The notes beneath the pieces are model-generated. The model ran no database searches. It had not been told where the DNA came from and saw nothing but the letters and a program-made list of their open reading frames with translations. A stretch of 64,000 nt of DNA from VEQN01 sp036405975. Lineage in GTDB: Bacteria; Patescibacteriota; Minisyncoccia; Phycocordibacterales; CAIZLB01. The stretch is taken from NCBI GenBank assembly GCA_036405975.1, contig DASWWM010000013.1:44876-108875 (forward strand). Direction: 5' to 3'. The position numbers and the translations under genes were made by a program. Shown in pieces: positions 33,540 to 41,505 of this stretch (positions are counted from its first letter, which is position 1; each line of letters begins with the position of its first letter).

Positions 33540-35219
33540 GTGAACCGAATCCTCAGCATCTTCCATAAGGAAATCGCAGGCATCCATCAGGCTGCCATAC
33601 TTCTCGGCGCCTTCACGCTTATGTCCCAGATTCTCGCCCTTGTTCGAGACCGAATGCTTGCTCGCTTTTTCGGGGCAGACCAGGCGCTCGATTTGTATTA
33701 TACGGCCTTCCGTATTCCGGACCTCATGTATGCCTCAATCGCATCGCTTGTATCAGTATCGGTGCTGATTCCTTTCTTGAGCCATATCATCGACTCGAAG
33801 AAAGGCGAGGCAAAGGCACTCCTTAGCTCCATTTTCACGGTCTTCGTCGCGACCATGGTCCTGGTCTCTGCGGGCGTATTCGTCGCGATGCCCTGGATCG
33901 TCAAAGTCTTCTTCAGCGGACTGGGCGATGCGGCAGCACTCAGCGAGCTGACGGTTCTTGCGCGGATATTGCTCCTGCAGCCGATCTGCCTCGGCATTTC
34001 GAACTTGCTCGGAGCGGTCACGCAGATTGGCAAGAGATTCTTCATCTATGCCCTCAGTCCGATCTTCTACAACCTTTCCATCATCTTTGGTCTTGTCGCG
34101 CTGTATCCGTCATTTGGCATCAGGGGCGTCATGTACGGCGTAGTGATCGGCGGACTCCTTCATTTCCTGATCCAGGTTCCGTATATTGCAAAGGAAGGCC
34201 TTCTCCCTGGGCTTACGCTTGCTGTAGACTTCAAGAAAGTATTCGAGGTCATCAAGGTCTCTATCCCGCGAACCATCGCGCTTTCGGCTAACATGCTCGA
34301 GCTTATCGCCATTACGGCATTCGCATCATGGCTCACGGTCGGCTCCGTTTCCATATTCAATCTCGCATTGAACCTTCAGTCCGTCCCGTTCGCCATCATC
34401 GGCGTCAGCTATGCTCTTGCTGCATTTCCAACGCTCTCAGCATGCTTCGCGAGAGGGGAAAAGGAACAGTTCATGACGCATATCGCAACAGCCGCACGGC
34501 ATATCATTTTCTGGTCAATCCCGATCACTGCGCTGTTCATTGTCCTCCGGGCGCAGATCGTGCGAACCATTCTTGGCTCGGGATACTTCAACTGGGAAGA
34601 CACCCGACTTACTGCTGCCTGCTTGGCACTCTTTGTTATCTCGCTTGTTGCACAGGGACTGGAGCTTCTCTTCATCCGAAGCTACTATGCAGCAGGAAAG
34701 ACTTCGAAGCCTCTGGCTATCAATATCATCTCGTCAGCTCTCACCATCTTGCTGCCGTTCTTGCTTCTTAAGGCCTTCGCTGCATTTCCTGAATTCAGGT
34801 ATTTCATGGAAAGCCTCTTCAAGGTGGAAGGCATCGCGGGAAGCGAGGTGCTCATGCTGCCTCTCGGCTATACCGTCGGAACGCTATTCAACGGCTTGGC
34901 CTTCTGGATCATGTTTGAGAAGGACTTTGGAAAGCTTCCGAATCTCACGAAGACGCTCTTCTCAAGCCTCCAGGCGGCGGTGGCCGGAGGTTTCGCGGCA
35001 TATATCGGCTTGAACATATTCGACTCATTCTTTGATCTCAATACGCTTTCAGGGATCTTTTCTCAGGGATTCGTATCGGGCATCATCGGTATCGCCGTTG
35101 CCGTCGGCGTATTCAAGCTCTTGGGCAATAGGGAAATAGAGGAGGTTTGGGCCGCAATGAAGCAGAAGGTCACTCGAAACAAGATGATCGTTTCTGAGCC
35201 GGACAAGATCGAGGTATAG
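33540..35219 (+). CDS. murJ: MurJ/MviN lipid II flippase
   Basis: Flips lipid II across the membrane for peptidoglycan synthesis. 559 aa with about 14 predicted membrane segments of the MATE-like fold. MviN-type features are SQILALVRDRMLARFFGA at the N-terminus, FRIPDLMY and LLQPICLGISNLLGAVTQ. The start is GTG 33540 (NRILSIF); no closer ATG fits. A TAGAAT lies near 33494. Confidence 0.95.
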   Translation: MNRILSIFHKEIAGIHQAAILLGAFTLMSQILALVRDRMLARFFGADQALDLYYTAFRIPDLMYASIASLVSVSVLIPFLSHIIDSKKGEAKALLSSIFTVFVATMVLVSAGVFVAMPWIVKVFFSGLGDAAALSELTVLARILLLQPICLGISNLLGAVTQIGKRFFIYALSPIFYNLSIIFGLVALYPSFGIRGVMYGVVIGGLLHFLIQVPYIAKEGLLPGLTLAVDFKKVFEVIKVSIPRTIALSANMLELIAITAFASWLTVGSVSIFNLALNLQSVPFAIIGVSYALAAFPTLSACFARGEKEQFMTHIATAARHIIFWSIPITALFIVLRAQIVRTILGSGYFNWEDTRLTAACLALFVISLVAQGLELLFIRSYYAAGKTSKPLAINIISSALTILLPFLLLKAFAAFPEFRYFMESLFKVEGIAGSEVLMLPLGYTVGTLFNGLAFWIMFEKDFGKLPNLTKTLFSSLQAAVAGGFAAYIGLNIFDSFFDLNTLSGIFSQGFVSGIIGIAVAVGVFKLLGNREIEEVWAAMKQKVTRNKMIVSEPDKIEV

Positions 35220-35254
35220 AAAAACCGCCTAGGGATTCCGGGCGGTTTTTTATT
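35219..35254. terminator. Bidirectional terminator between murJ and mscL
   Basis: AAAACCGCC / GGCGGTTTT stem with an 11-base loop and T-runs both ways. Confidence 0.85.
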
Positions 35255-35274
35255 TGAGATTTTTGCCTCGTTTC

Positions 35275-35631
35275 TTACTGTTTTGCAGCTTCCTTCGGCT
35301 CGCCAAGCTTGGTCTTGAACAGCTTGTTCATCGCCCTGATGGCCACGAAGACCGAAAGGCCTACGATGATGAAGTTCATCAGGCTATTGATGAAGTTTCC
35401 GTACTTGATGGCTCCATAGGCGAATGCGCTGAAGTCCGGCTTTCCGAATGCCGTCGCGATAGCTCCGAGAATCACGTCCTTCACGAGAGAGTCGACGATG
35501 GCATTGAATGCCGTACCGATGACGACACCGACTGCAAGCTCGATAGCATTTCCCTTGATGGCAAAGGTCTTGAAATCCTCGAAGAAATCCTTCACTCCGT
35601 CCTTTGCTGGTGTCAGGTTGATTGGTGTCAT
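35275..35631 (-). CDS. mscL: Large-conductance mechanosensitive channel MscL
   Basis: Releases solutes on osmotic downshock. 118 aa with two membrane helices: AIELAVGVVIGTAFNAIVDSLVKDVI (pore TM1 with the usual GxxxG/A spacing) and INSLMNFIIVGLSVFVAI. The amphipathic N-terminus contains FKTFAIKGN and the C-terminal helix is basic. It starts 4 bases after the dsbA-like stop. Confidence 0.95.
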   Translation of the reverse strand: MTPINLTPAKDGVKDFFEDFKTFAIKGNAIELAVGVVIGTAFNAIVDSLVKDVILGAIATAFGKPDFSAFAYGAIKYGNFINSLMNFIIVGLSVFVAIRAMNKLFKTKLGEPKEAAKQ

Positions 35632-35635
35632 TGCT

Positions 35636-36349
35636 TTAGAGGGCTAGGCTTGATGAGTCGGCCGCTTCCGAAGTTGTAGCGCCTGACTGGCTCGTTACTT
35701 CCTCGAAGATTGCCTTGAGCGTCTCGTATCGCTGTGCTCCTCGGATAGCCGTCTTTCCATCGATGATAAGAGTGGGAGTCGACTGGATGTTCATGGCCTG
35801 TGCGTCCTTCGCATCCTGGTCTACAATTGCGTCGTACTTGCTCCTGTTTGCCGTGAAGTCAGCCTTGTACTTTGAGACATCGAGTCCGATGCTTGCTGCG
35901 TACTTGTCATAGAGGGCGATTCTCTCCGGCTGCGAGATTCCGTACTTGGTCCATTCTGCCTGCTGCTCGAAGAGCATGTCGTGCATTTCCTTGAACTTGC
36001 CCTGTTCTCCGGCTGCGAATGCGACTGCTGCCGCTTCCTTTGAGTTCGCATGGATAGGGATGATTCGGAAAGCGAAGTCTACCTGGTCGCCGTATTCTGC
36101 AAGGAACTTCTTGAGTTCCGGCTGAAGTGCTGCACATGCAGGGCATTCGAAGTCTCCGAACTCCACGATCTGGAGCTTCGGGTCAGCTCCCGTGATTCGA
36201 ACTGTTTCCGGCCTGATAAGGTTTTCGGCGGTGATAGCCGTGGGTGCCGCGCTTTGCTGCGAGGCCTTTCCTGCCATTACCATTCCGAAAATGATGACCG
36301 CGACGGTGATGACGCCGATGATCGATATGATTTTTGTTTCTGAGTTCAT
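35636..36349 (-). CDS. dsbA: DsbA-like thiol:disulfide oxidoreductase
   Basis: 237 aa, membrane-anchored or secreted (IISIIGVITVAVIIFGMVMA near the N-terminus), with a DSBA thioredoxin domain. The active site CPAC lies in FGDFECPACAALQPEL and the cis-Pro region in IQSTPTLIIDGKTAIRGAQ. It introduces disulfides in exported proteins and is presumably reoxidised by the DsbB-like neighbour. A minus-strand TATAAT (36356-36361) ends 6 bases before ATG and overlaps the upstream terminator. Confidence 0.92.
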   Translation of the reverse strand: MNSETKIISIIGVITVAVIIFGMVMAGKASQQSAAPTAITAENLIRPETVRITGADPKLQIVEFGDFECPACAALQPELKKFLAEYGDQVDFAFRIIPIHANSKEAAAVAFAAGEQGKFKEMHDMLFEQQAEWTKYGISQPERIALYDKYAASIGLDVSKYKADFTANRSKYDAIVDQDAKDAQAMNIQSTPTLIIDGKTAIRGAQRYETLKAIFEEVTSQSGATTSEAADSSSLAL

Positions 36350-36363
36350 GTGAAGATTATATC

Positions 36364-36395
36364 AAAAAACCGGGCCCTAGAAATGGCCCGGTTTA
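36364..36395 (-). terminator. Terminator between dsbB and dsbA
   Basis: AAACCGGGCC / GGCCCGGTTT stem followed on the minus strand by TTTT. The T-run abuts the dsbA -10. Confidence 0.75.
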
Positions 36396-36434
36396 TGAAG
36401 ATTCATGGCCTGGAGCGGCCGGAAAATCCAGAGA

Positions 36435-36890
36435 TTATGCCTGGATTCCTTTCGCCGCTTCTCGCTCGATGAACTTCTTTCGCTCAAGCATCAATACGAT
36501 GATGACTGAGAATGCAGTAAAGGCCAGGAAGGGGATGGTGATGAATCCGAAGATCTCGAAATACCGAGTGGTGCATGAGACTCCTGCCTCGCATGGAGCG
36601 AGCGTATCCGGAATGATCTTGTAATAGAGAAGCACGTGGAATGCCGAGATGCACCATCCGATAAGGGCTGGCCAGAGCACGAAGTAATGCGTATTCTTGT
36701 CTCTCAGCACGATTCCTGTTGCAAGCCCTATCGCCAGAGGGAACATGGCGATTCGCTGATACCAGCAGAGGACGCAAGGCTTGAGAAGCATGACGTCGCT
36801 GAAGTACATGCTGCCGAGGAATGCCACGATTGCCTGGACTAGGGCAAGATAGAGGGCGTTTTTTCCGATAAAGTTTCTGAACGTTTGCAT
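36435..36890 (-). CDS. dsbB: DsbB/BdbC-family disulfide oxidoreductase
   Basis: 151 aa, four predicted membrane helices. The first Cys pair is in LKPCVLCWYQRIAMFPL (CxxC plus the WYQR signature) and the second in CEAGVSC. It reoxidises DsbA and passes electrons to quinone. ATG 36890 (MQTFRNF) is chosen because the first membrane helix follows it; the longer frame to 36980 runs into the promoter and terminator zone. Confidence 0.93.
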   Translation of the reverse strand: MQTFRNFIGKNALYLALVQAIVAFLGSMYFSDVMLLKPCVLCWYQRIAMFPLAIGLATGIVLRDKNTHYFVLWPALIGWCISAFHVLLYYKIIPDTLAPCEAGVSCTTRYFEIFGFITIPFLAFTAFSVIIVLMLERKKFIEREAAKGIQA

Positions 36891-36970
36891 TGGGTTATGA
36901 TGTTCGTGATAAACTAAGTTGCACGAATACAGTATATATCCGGCGGCCCTTGTTTGTGAAATATGAAGAA

Positions 36971-37001
36971 ATCCCCGCACCCTGTTGAAAGGGGCGGGGA
37001 T
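36971..37001 (-). terminator. Terminator after the 125-aa hypothetical
   Basis: ATCCCCGC / GCGGGGAT stem, then TTCTTCATATTT on the minus strand. Confidence 0.7.
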
Positions 37002-37029
37002 GGATTGTGACGACTTGCGAGGTTTTGGC

Positions 37030-37407
37030 CTATCGGTTGTCCTGGACCATGATTTTGATCACCCACCCGGCTTCCACTTGGAAGACGGGATAGAATTGAG
37101 TCTGGGTTGTCCCGCTGTGCGCCTCCAGACTTGGCAGGTGCGCCAAGCCTCCTTCTATCAATCTTCTTGTTGAGGTCATTGAAAGCAGTTCGTAGGCCCT
37201 GCGCTGGACCTCATTTCCACATTCGACTTTGATCTGAGCGGGCTCTTTCTGTGGATATTGGCCGATGCTACGAATCCACATGATCTCTTGTACAAAAAGC
37301 GAGTGGAAGTGGTTCCATGGAATGTTTTCTGCCGTAAATCCGGCATTGGTAATGGCCCGTGTAACTGGGCCGTGGTCTTGAACTAAGTCTTCTGGTTTAT
37401 CTGACAT
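37030..37407 (-). CDS. Hypothetical soluble protein, 125 aa
   Basis: No signal peptide or membrane helix and no motif I recognise. It is mildly acidic, with several aromatic residues (FHSLFVQEIMWIRSIGQY). A minus-strand TATAAT lies near 37490, giving a leader of about 80 bases. The terminator downstream supports a separately transcribed gene. Confidence 0.6.
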   Translation of the reverse strand: MSDKPEDLVQDHGPVTRAITNAGFTAENIPWNHFHSLFVQEIMWIRSIGQYPQKEPAQIKVECGNEVQRRAYELLSMTSTRRLIEGGLAHLPSLEAHSGTTQTQFYPVFQVEAGWVIKIMVQDNR

Positions 37408-37531
37408 GCAATGGATTCAGTGCTGTGTTGGTTGAATGTGCTGGTCTGATCGTGTTCTTGCTGAGAATCAGCGAGTCGAAATCAGGAAATAATTATAACA
37501 TATTTAAACGTATATGTAAATATAACTGGAA

Positions 37532-38413
37532 CTACCGCTCTTCTCGGTACTTTTTATTTTTAGTGAACTTGGCAATTGTCCTCTCTTTTCTAGTCTGAGC
37601 GTTTCCTTCAAATATTTGGGACCTGAGCGCTTCAAGTTCGCTTGTTATTTTTGAGAATGCGTCATTTTCTTCGTTGGCGACGAGCTCAGGATTTGCATAA
37701 GCCGGGTCAAATGAGAGCGATGTCGTGACGCTGCGGCCGACTCCTTTTTCAATGGAGTCGGTGTCGGCCGCTGACTTTACCTTCGTAGCAATGAATCCGT
37801 AAGGGGTGCTGAGCTCGTCCAAAAGTCCTGCAATGAGCTTCGCGGTCTTGATGCTGTGAGGGGTGTTCTCAACGCAGATGTAAGCCATGTCGAAGCCACT
37901 CGGAATTCCTGTGCCCACGCTATCTGAACTTGCTTTTTCATCAACTACTACGAACTCATTTTCTTCAAGCTCTACGAGTGGCAGATATACTTTCATGGAT
38001 GTTGCAAGCTGATGGCTGCAGCCGCCGCCTTGGACAAGCTGTTCGGGATGCGGGCCCATTGCCATAAGCTTCAGATTCGGTTTTATTTCTTGCGAATACT
38101 TTTCGCTGAATGGATCGGTGTTTCCGAATGGCTTGAAAGTTGGAATCGAGTATGAATCTTTTGTAAAAAGATCATCGTAAAAATCTCCGGGAAGGATTGC
38201 CGATTGCTCATAGATATCTGGACGAGCATTAAGCCCAAGGTATTGAAAATCGGGATGGCTTTCTCCGGAAATGCCAAAATTGAACATCATGTCCATATTA
38301 TGGTCGAGATCCAGTGCCATGACCTTGTTTCCTTGGTCGTGCAGAAAACGCGTAAACCTATGGCTTGCTGTGGACTTTCCTGAACCTCCTTTTCCCAGAA
38401 ATCCGATGATCAT
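37532..38413 (-). CDS. CooC-like P-loop ATPase (SIMIBI class)
   Basis: 293 aa. Deviant Walker A motif GKGGSGKST at residues 7-15, switch-like DLDHNMD, and VVVDEKASSDSVGTG in the place of the second Walker region. The motif VQGGGCSHQLA resembles the Cys-bearing region of CooC nickel-insertion ATPases. Such proteins insert metals into enzymes or act as MinD/ParA relatives. No carbon monoxide dehydrogenase or hydrogenase is visible. The neighbouring Fur-family and YibE/F genes suggest a metal link, which is inference. TATAAA lies about 19 bases before ATG. Confidence 0.8.
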   Translation of the reverse strand: MIIGFLGKGGSGKSTASHRFTRFLHDQGNKVMALDLDHNMDMMFNFGISGESHPDFQYLGLNARPDIYEQSAILPGDFYDDLFTKDSYSIPTFKPFGNTDPFSEKYSQEIKPNLKLMAMGPHPEQLVQGGGCSHQLATSMKVYLPLVELEENEFVVVDEKASSDSVGTGIPSGFDMAYICVENTPHSIKTAKLIAGLLDELSTPYGFIATKVKSAADTDSIEKGVGRSVTTSLSFDPAYANPELVANEENDAFSKITSELEALRSQIFEGNAQTRKERTIAKFTKNKKYREER

Positions 38414-38449
38414 TTTTGTTTGGGATTATTTATAAAAATTCTTGTATAT

Positions 38450-38477
38450 AAAAACCCTGCACTGCCGGTTGGCAGGG
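38450..38477 (-). terminator. Minus-strand terminator between the Cys-tailed peptide and the CooC-like gene
   Basis: Nested stem CCCTGCC...GGCAGTGCAGGG followed by TTTTTATA on the minus strand. It ends a transcript that comes from the Cys-tailed ORF and supports that ORF being expressed. Confidence 0.65.
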
Positions 38478-38541
38478 CAGGGGAAGGCATTTCATCCTTC
38501 AGTTAACGGCACGTATGGACGCGCTGCTGGTGCTGCTGCAA

Positions 38542-38709
38542 TTAGCAGCCTGGGCAGCTCGAGTCGCCGCAGCTGCATGGTGCCATGCTGCCGCCGTCGA
38601 GGCGCGGGCCGTGACGGAGCAGGCGGGGCAGCTTGGACAGGGCGGCTTTGAGCGTAGCTGGAAGCACAGAGCGGTTTGCTGTCGGGGGTGGAGTCGGCTG
38701 AGTTTTCAT
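38542..38709 (-). CDS. Small Cys-tailed peptide, 55 aa
   Basis: Basic, Pro-rich N-terminus (MKTQPTPPPTANRS), an amphipathic middle (LKAALSKLPRLLRHGPRL) and the tail APCSCGDSSCPGC with four Cys. This resembles a compact metal-binding or metallothionein-like tail. It is divergent from the Fur-family gene and is followed by a minus-strand terminator. The region is more GC-rich than its surroundings. Other frames here are also open, and I see no clear Shine-Dalgarno, so the call is tentative. Confidence 0.5.
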   Translation of the reverse strand: MKTQPTPPPTANRSVLPATLKAALSKLPRLLRHGPRLDGGSMAPCSCGDSSCPGC

Positions 38710-38769
38710 GGGTGCTGAGTTTCGATTTGTACAATGCCATTCATTTCGCAAGTCAGGGTGACCCGGAGA

Positions 38770-38823
38770 TTCATGGGTGCATTCAAGATAGCATATGATA
38801 ATTTCAAATGCAACTATATTGCA
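38770..38823 (+). promoter_or_regulatory. Promoter and operator-like palindrome of the Fur-family gene
   Basis: -35 TTCATG (38770-38775), 18-base spacer, -10 TATGAT (38794-38799). The palindrome TGCAACTATATTGCA at 38809-38823 starts 10 bases after the -10, at or just after the transcription start, a good place for autorepression. Confidence 0.6.
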
Positions 38824-38863
38824 ATGGAGACATTGGACGGGCATTGTGATAGGCTTATTGCAT

Positions 38864-39382
38864 ATGGTAAAGGCATTAGACAAAACCGGGATAAGGCCAG
38901 AACATGAGCAGATTCTGGTCAAGGCTGGATACAAGCTTACGAAGCCGAGGAGGCTTATATTGAATGCGCTTTATGAAAGCGAAGGCCTCGCTTCGGCTGA
39001 TGATATTTGGGAAGCTCTCAAACGAGACGCCGTTGACCGAGTTACGGCATACCGAACGCTTGGCCTATTTGAGCAGCTTGGCATAGTGAGACATGCGATG
39101 TCTCGAAGCGGAATCAAAGTATACGAAGTGGCTCATCATCATGAGCACGCTGATCACTGCCACCATGCCGTATGCGAAGGCTGCGGTGTTACTGAACATA
39201 TTGATGATCCTGAAATCGAAAAGGCTTTGGAACTGCTCGCGCGAAAACTTAAAAAGGTCAAATTCGTCAAAGACCATACCCTTGAATTCTTCGGCGAATG
39301 CACGTCATGTCATCCGAAGCGCTCAGTTAAAGTCGCGAATCGGGCTAAGGTTGCTAAGAAGCCGATAGTTAAGAAGAAGTAA
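38864..39382 (+). CDS. Fur-family metalloregulator (Zur/Fur-like)
   Basis: 172 aa. Winged-helix N-terminal domain (KLTKPRRLILNALYES, ASADDIWEAL, VTAYRTLGLFEQLGIV), then a dimerisation domain rich in metal ligands: HHHEHADHCHHAVCEGCG and a second Cys pair ECTSCHPK. The two CxxC pairs suggest a structural zinc site. A Lys/Ala-rich basic tail follows (RAKVAKKPIVKKK). The metal sensed cannot be named. ATG 38864 is chosen; the longer frame from 38795 crosses the operator. It lies 7 bases before the YibE/F gene, so the regulator probably controls it. Confidence 0.92.
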   Translation: MVKALDKTGIRPEHEQILVKAGYKLTKPRRLILNALYESEGLASADDIWEALKRDAVDRVTAYRTLGLFEQLGIVRHAMSRSGIKVYEVAHHHEHADHCHHAVCEGCGVTEHIDDPEIEKALELLARKLKKVKFVKDHTLEFFGECTSCHPKRSVKVANRAKVAKKPIVKKK

Positions 39383-39389
39383 AATCTGC

Positions 39390-40613
39390 ATGAAGAGAAT
39401 TCTTGTAACAGCCTTTATAGCGCTCGCTTCATTTGCCATTCAGGCGAAGCCTGTTTCTGCCGCAGAATTGATGCTCGATACACATGAGCTCGTAAAGTCA
39501 CGAGTTGAAGAAGTATTGTCTCGCGAGGAAAAGGTCATTCCTGGAACTGAAATCGATGCCGTTCACCAGACGCTTCGCGTAAAAGTTCTCGAGGGTGCCA
39601 GCGAAGGCAAGACATTCGATGTTGAAAATGACCGATTCGATTTGCAGCCAGGCGATACGTTCTATCTTCAGATTACATCCTATCCTGACGGCCAAACGAC
39701 ATATGCTGTGGCAGAGCCCTATAGAATGACGCCCATCTTTATCTTCGCTGCACTCTTTATCGTCCTGGTACTGGTATTTGGCGGCATGCAGGGTATCCGC
39801 GGACTCCTGAGCCTGTTTGGAAGCCTTTTCGTACTCTTTTATATATTCCTTCCTGAGCTCCTCGCTGGACGCTCTCCCATACTTCTCAGCCTTGCTGTCT
39901 CGTCGCTCATCATTATCCTGGGCTCATACATTACTCACGGATTCAACAAAACTACTACGTCGGCCGTGCTGGGAATGCTTGCAACCGTTCTCTTCACGGG
40001 ATTCTTGGCCGTATACGCAGTAAATGTCACAAAGCTTACGGGTTTCTTCTCAGAAGACGTCGTCTATCTGCATTTCAATACTGATGGAAAGATAAATATG
40101 CAGGGACTTCTTTTGGGTGGAATTCTCATTGGTCTTCTCGGTGTGCTCTATGATGCTGCAATCAGTCAGGCTGTGGCGATCGAAGAGCTTGCCGTTCATG
40201 CTCCGCATCTTTCTAGGAGAAAGCTCTTCGAGCGCGCGATGCGAATCGGCCGGGAGCATATCGGCGCTCTCATTGATACGCTGGCGCTTGCATATGTGGG
40301 CGCCTCGCTACCGCTCCTGTTGCTGTTCTATTCTTCTGCATCGACTTCGCTCATGAGCATTCTGAATCGAGAAGACTTTGCCACTGAAATCATGCGAACA
40401 ATCATCGGAAGCATCGGACTCATTCTGGCCGTCCCGATAACTTCGTTTGTCGCTGTGCTCATGCTTAAGAAGAAGGATGGTGCCGGAACAAGCGGTCCGC
40501 ATTCGCATGGAGCTCATAGGCATGATACGAACGACGATGCCGACTGCGACGATCCGATCGGCCATTCTCACGGCCATGTTTGCGGACATATCAGGAAAGA
40601 GCTTGGGAAATAG
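39390..40613 (+). CDS. YibE/F-family membrane protein with His-rich tail
   Basis: 407 aa. Signal peptide (ALASFAIQAKPVSAA), an extracytoplasmic beta-domain (about 30-110), then about seven to eight membrane segments with the YibE/F core (GILIGLLGVLYDAAISQAVAIEEL). The C-terminus HSHGAHRHDTNDDADCDD followed by HSHGHVCGHI carries at least eight His and two Cys, a likely metal-binding tail. The family is a putative transporter of unknown substrate. Coupling with a Fur-type regulator 7 bases upstream points to metal transport, by inference. Confidence 0.88.
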   Translation: MKRILVTAFIALASFAIQAKPVSAAELMLDTHELVKSRVEEVLSREEKVIPGTEIDAVHQTLRVKVLEGASEGKTFDVENDRFDLQPGDTFYLQITSYPDGQTTYAVAEPYRMTPIFIFAALFIVLVLVFGGMQGIRGLLSLFGSLFVLFYIFLPELLAGRSPILLSLAVSSLIIILGSYITHGFNKTTTSAVLGMLATVLFTGFLAVYAVNVTKLTGFFSEDVVYLHFNTDGKINMQGLLLGGILIGLLGVLYDAAISQAVAIEELAVHAPHLSRRKLFERAMRIGREHIGALIDTLALAYVGASLPLLLLFYSSASTSLMSILNREDFATEIMRTIIGSIGLILAVPITSFVAVLMLKKKDGAGTSGPHSHGAHRHDTNDDADCDDPIGHSHGHVCGHIRKELGK

Positions 40614-40846
40614 AAAAAAGCTGAGGCCTCTCAAGCGCACCCTCTTTCTTTACAAGAATCGTGAGCTGTTGTAGCTTATCGGCAGAAACAGGTCTCTAAA
40701 AAGGGCAGGTTTGTGTAAGTCGGCACTAGCGTTTTGATCGTCTCGTTGAGGTGGACCGGACGCTATTGCCGACTCTTTGAGCTTGGTATGGAAGTCCTGG
40801 GCAATTCCGGGCAATCAACGAACCGAACTCAAACTGAAATCAGCCT
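40614..40846 (+). other. Structured leader ahead of the purH-type gene
   Basis: 233 bases without a gene. The arms AGTCGGC + TAGCGT (40718-40732) pair with ACGCTA + GCCGACT (40760-40774) around a 27-base loop, with a 2-by-2 internal bulge. The downstream part contains CCTGGGCA and CCGGGCA. It may be a structured RNA leader; no known class is assigned. Confidence 0.45.
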
Positions 40847-41476
40847 ATGCCACACGAATCATTGAAAACAGCCACCGGGGCTCCATTCACGGTCCTTGTC
40901 TCGGTAACGGACAAATCCGGCCTCTGTCTCCTGAAGCCTCTTGCCGAACGCGGTGCTCGCTTCGTTTCAACCGGCGGCACTGCCAGGGCGCTGCGTGAGA
41001 CCCACGGCATCGATTGCATCGATGTCTCCGTGGTCACTGGCTTCCCGGAAATTCTGGACGGTCGAGTCAAGGTGCTTCATCCGAATATATTTGGCGGCTT
41101 GCTCGCTGATCAGAGGAATCCGACACACATGCAGACGTTGAAGGAATTGGGCATCGGCTTGTTCGATGCAGTCTTTGTCAATCTGTATGACTTCGCTGGT
41201 AACCCCCGCGTTTCCGAAATTGATGTTGGCGGTCCGTCAGCTCTCCGTGCGGCAGCGAAAGCCGGTTTGACCGTCGTTACGGATGTTAGCGATTACGAAG
41301 AGGTCGTCGCTGAAATCTGCGATCGCGGCGGCTGGGTCTCGTCCGGCAAGCGTCTTCAGCTGATTGCGAAGGTATTCGACTATACTTCGAAGTATGATGC
41401 TGCGATTTGCGAATGGGTCGAAGGCCAAATCATCGAAGGTAAAGATCCTTTCGCTGAGATGGTTTCGCCTCATTGA
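40847..41476 (+). CDS. Stand-alone IMP cyclohydrolase-type (PurH N-terminal, MGS-like) domain
   Basis: 209 aa. Matches the first half of PurH: VLVSVTDKSGLCLLKPLAE, FVSTGGTARALRE, TGFPEILDGRVKVLHPNIFGG, DAVFVNLYDF and DVGGPSALRAAAK. It would close the ring of FAICAR to IMP. The AICAR transformylase half (about 300 aa) is absent and the next gene is typA on the other strand. Its ten Arg codons read 4 CGC, 3 CGT, 2 AGG and 1 CGA, and its stop is TGA, both unlike the core genes, so transfer is likely. Confidence 0.88.
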   Translation: MPHESLKTATGAPFTVLVSVTDKSGLCLLKPLAERGARFVSTGGTARALRETHGIDCIDVSVVTGFPEILDGRVKVLHPNIFGGLLADQRNPTHMQTLKELGIGLFDAVFVNLYDFAGNPRVSEIDVGGPSALRAAAKAGLTVVTDVSDYEEVVAEICDRGGWVSSGKRLQLIAKVFDYTSKYDAAICEWVEGQIIEGKDPFAEMVSPH

Positions 41477-41505
41477 TACCAGGCAAAAGCTGTATCGTCA
41501 TTACA

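Noticed and set aside
38515..38718. Plus-strand open frame with Ala/Leu-rich translation
   Set aside because: It overlaps the Cys-tailed minus-strand ORF, its translation looks like a product of GC-rich sequence, and no promoter or terminator serves it.
40681..40846. ZTP riboswitch before the purH-type gene
   Set aside because: Only CCTGGGCA resembles the motif; the upstream conserved parts are not found, so it is listed only as a structured leader.
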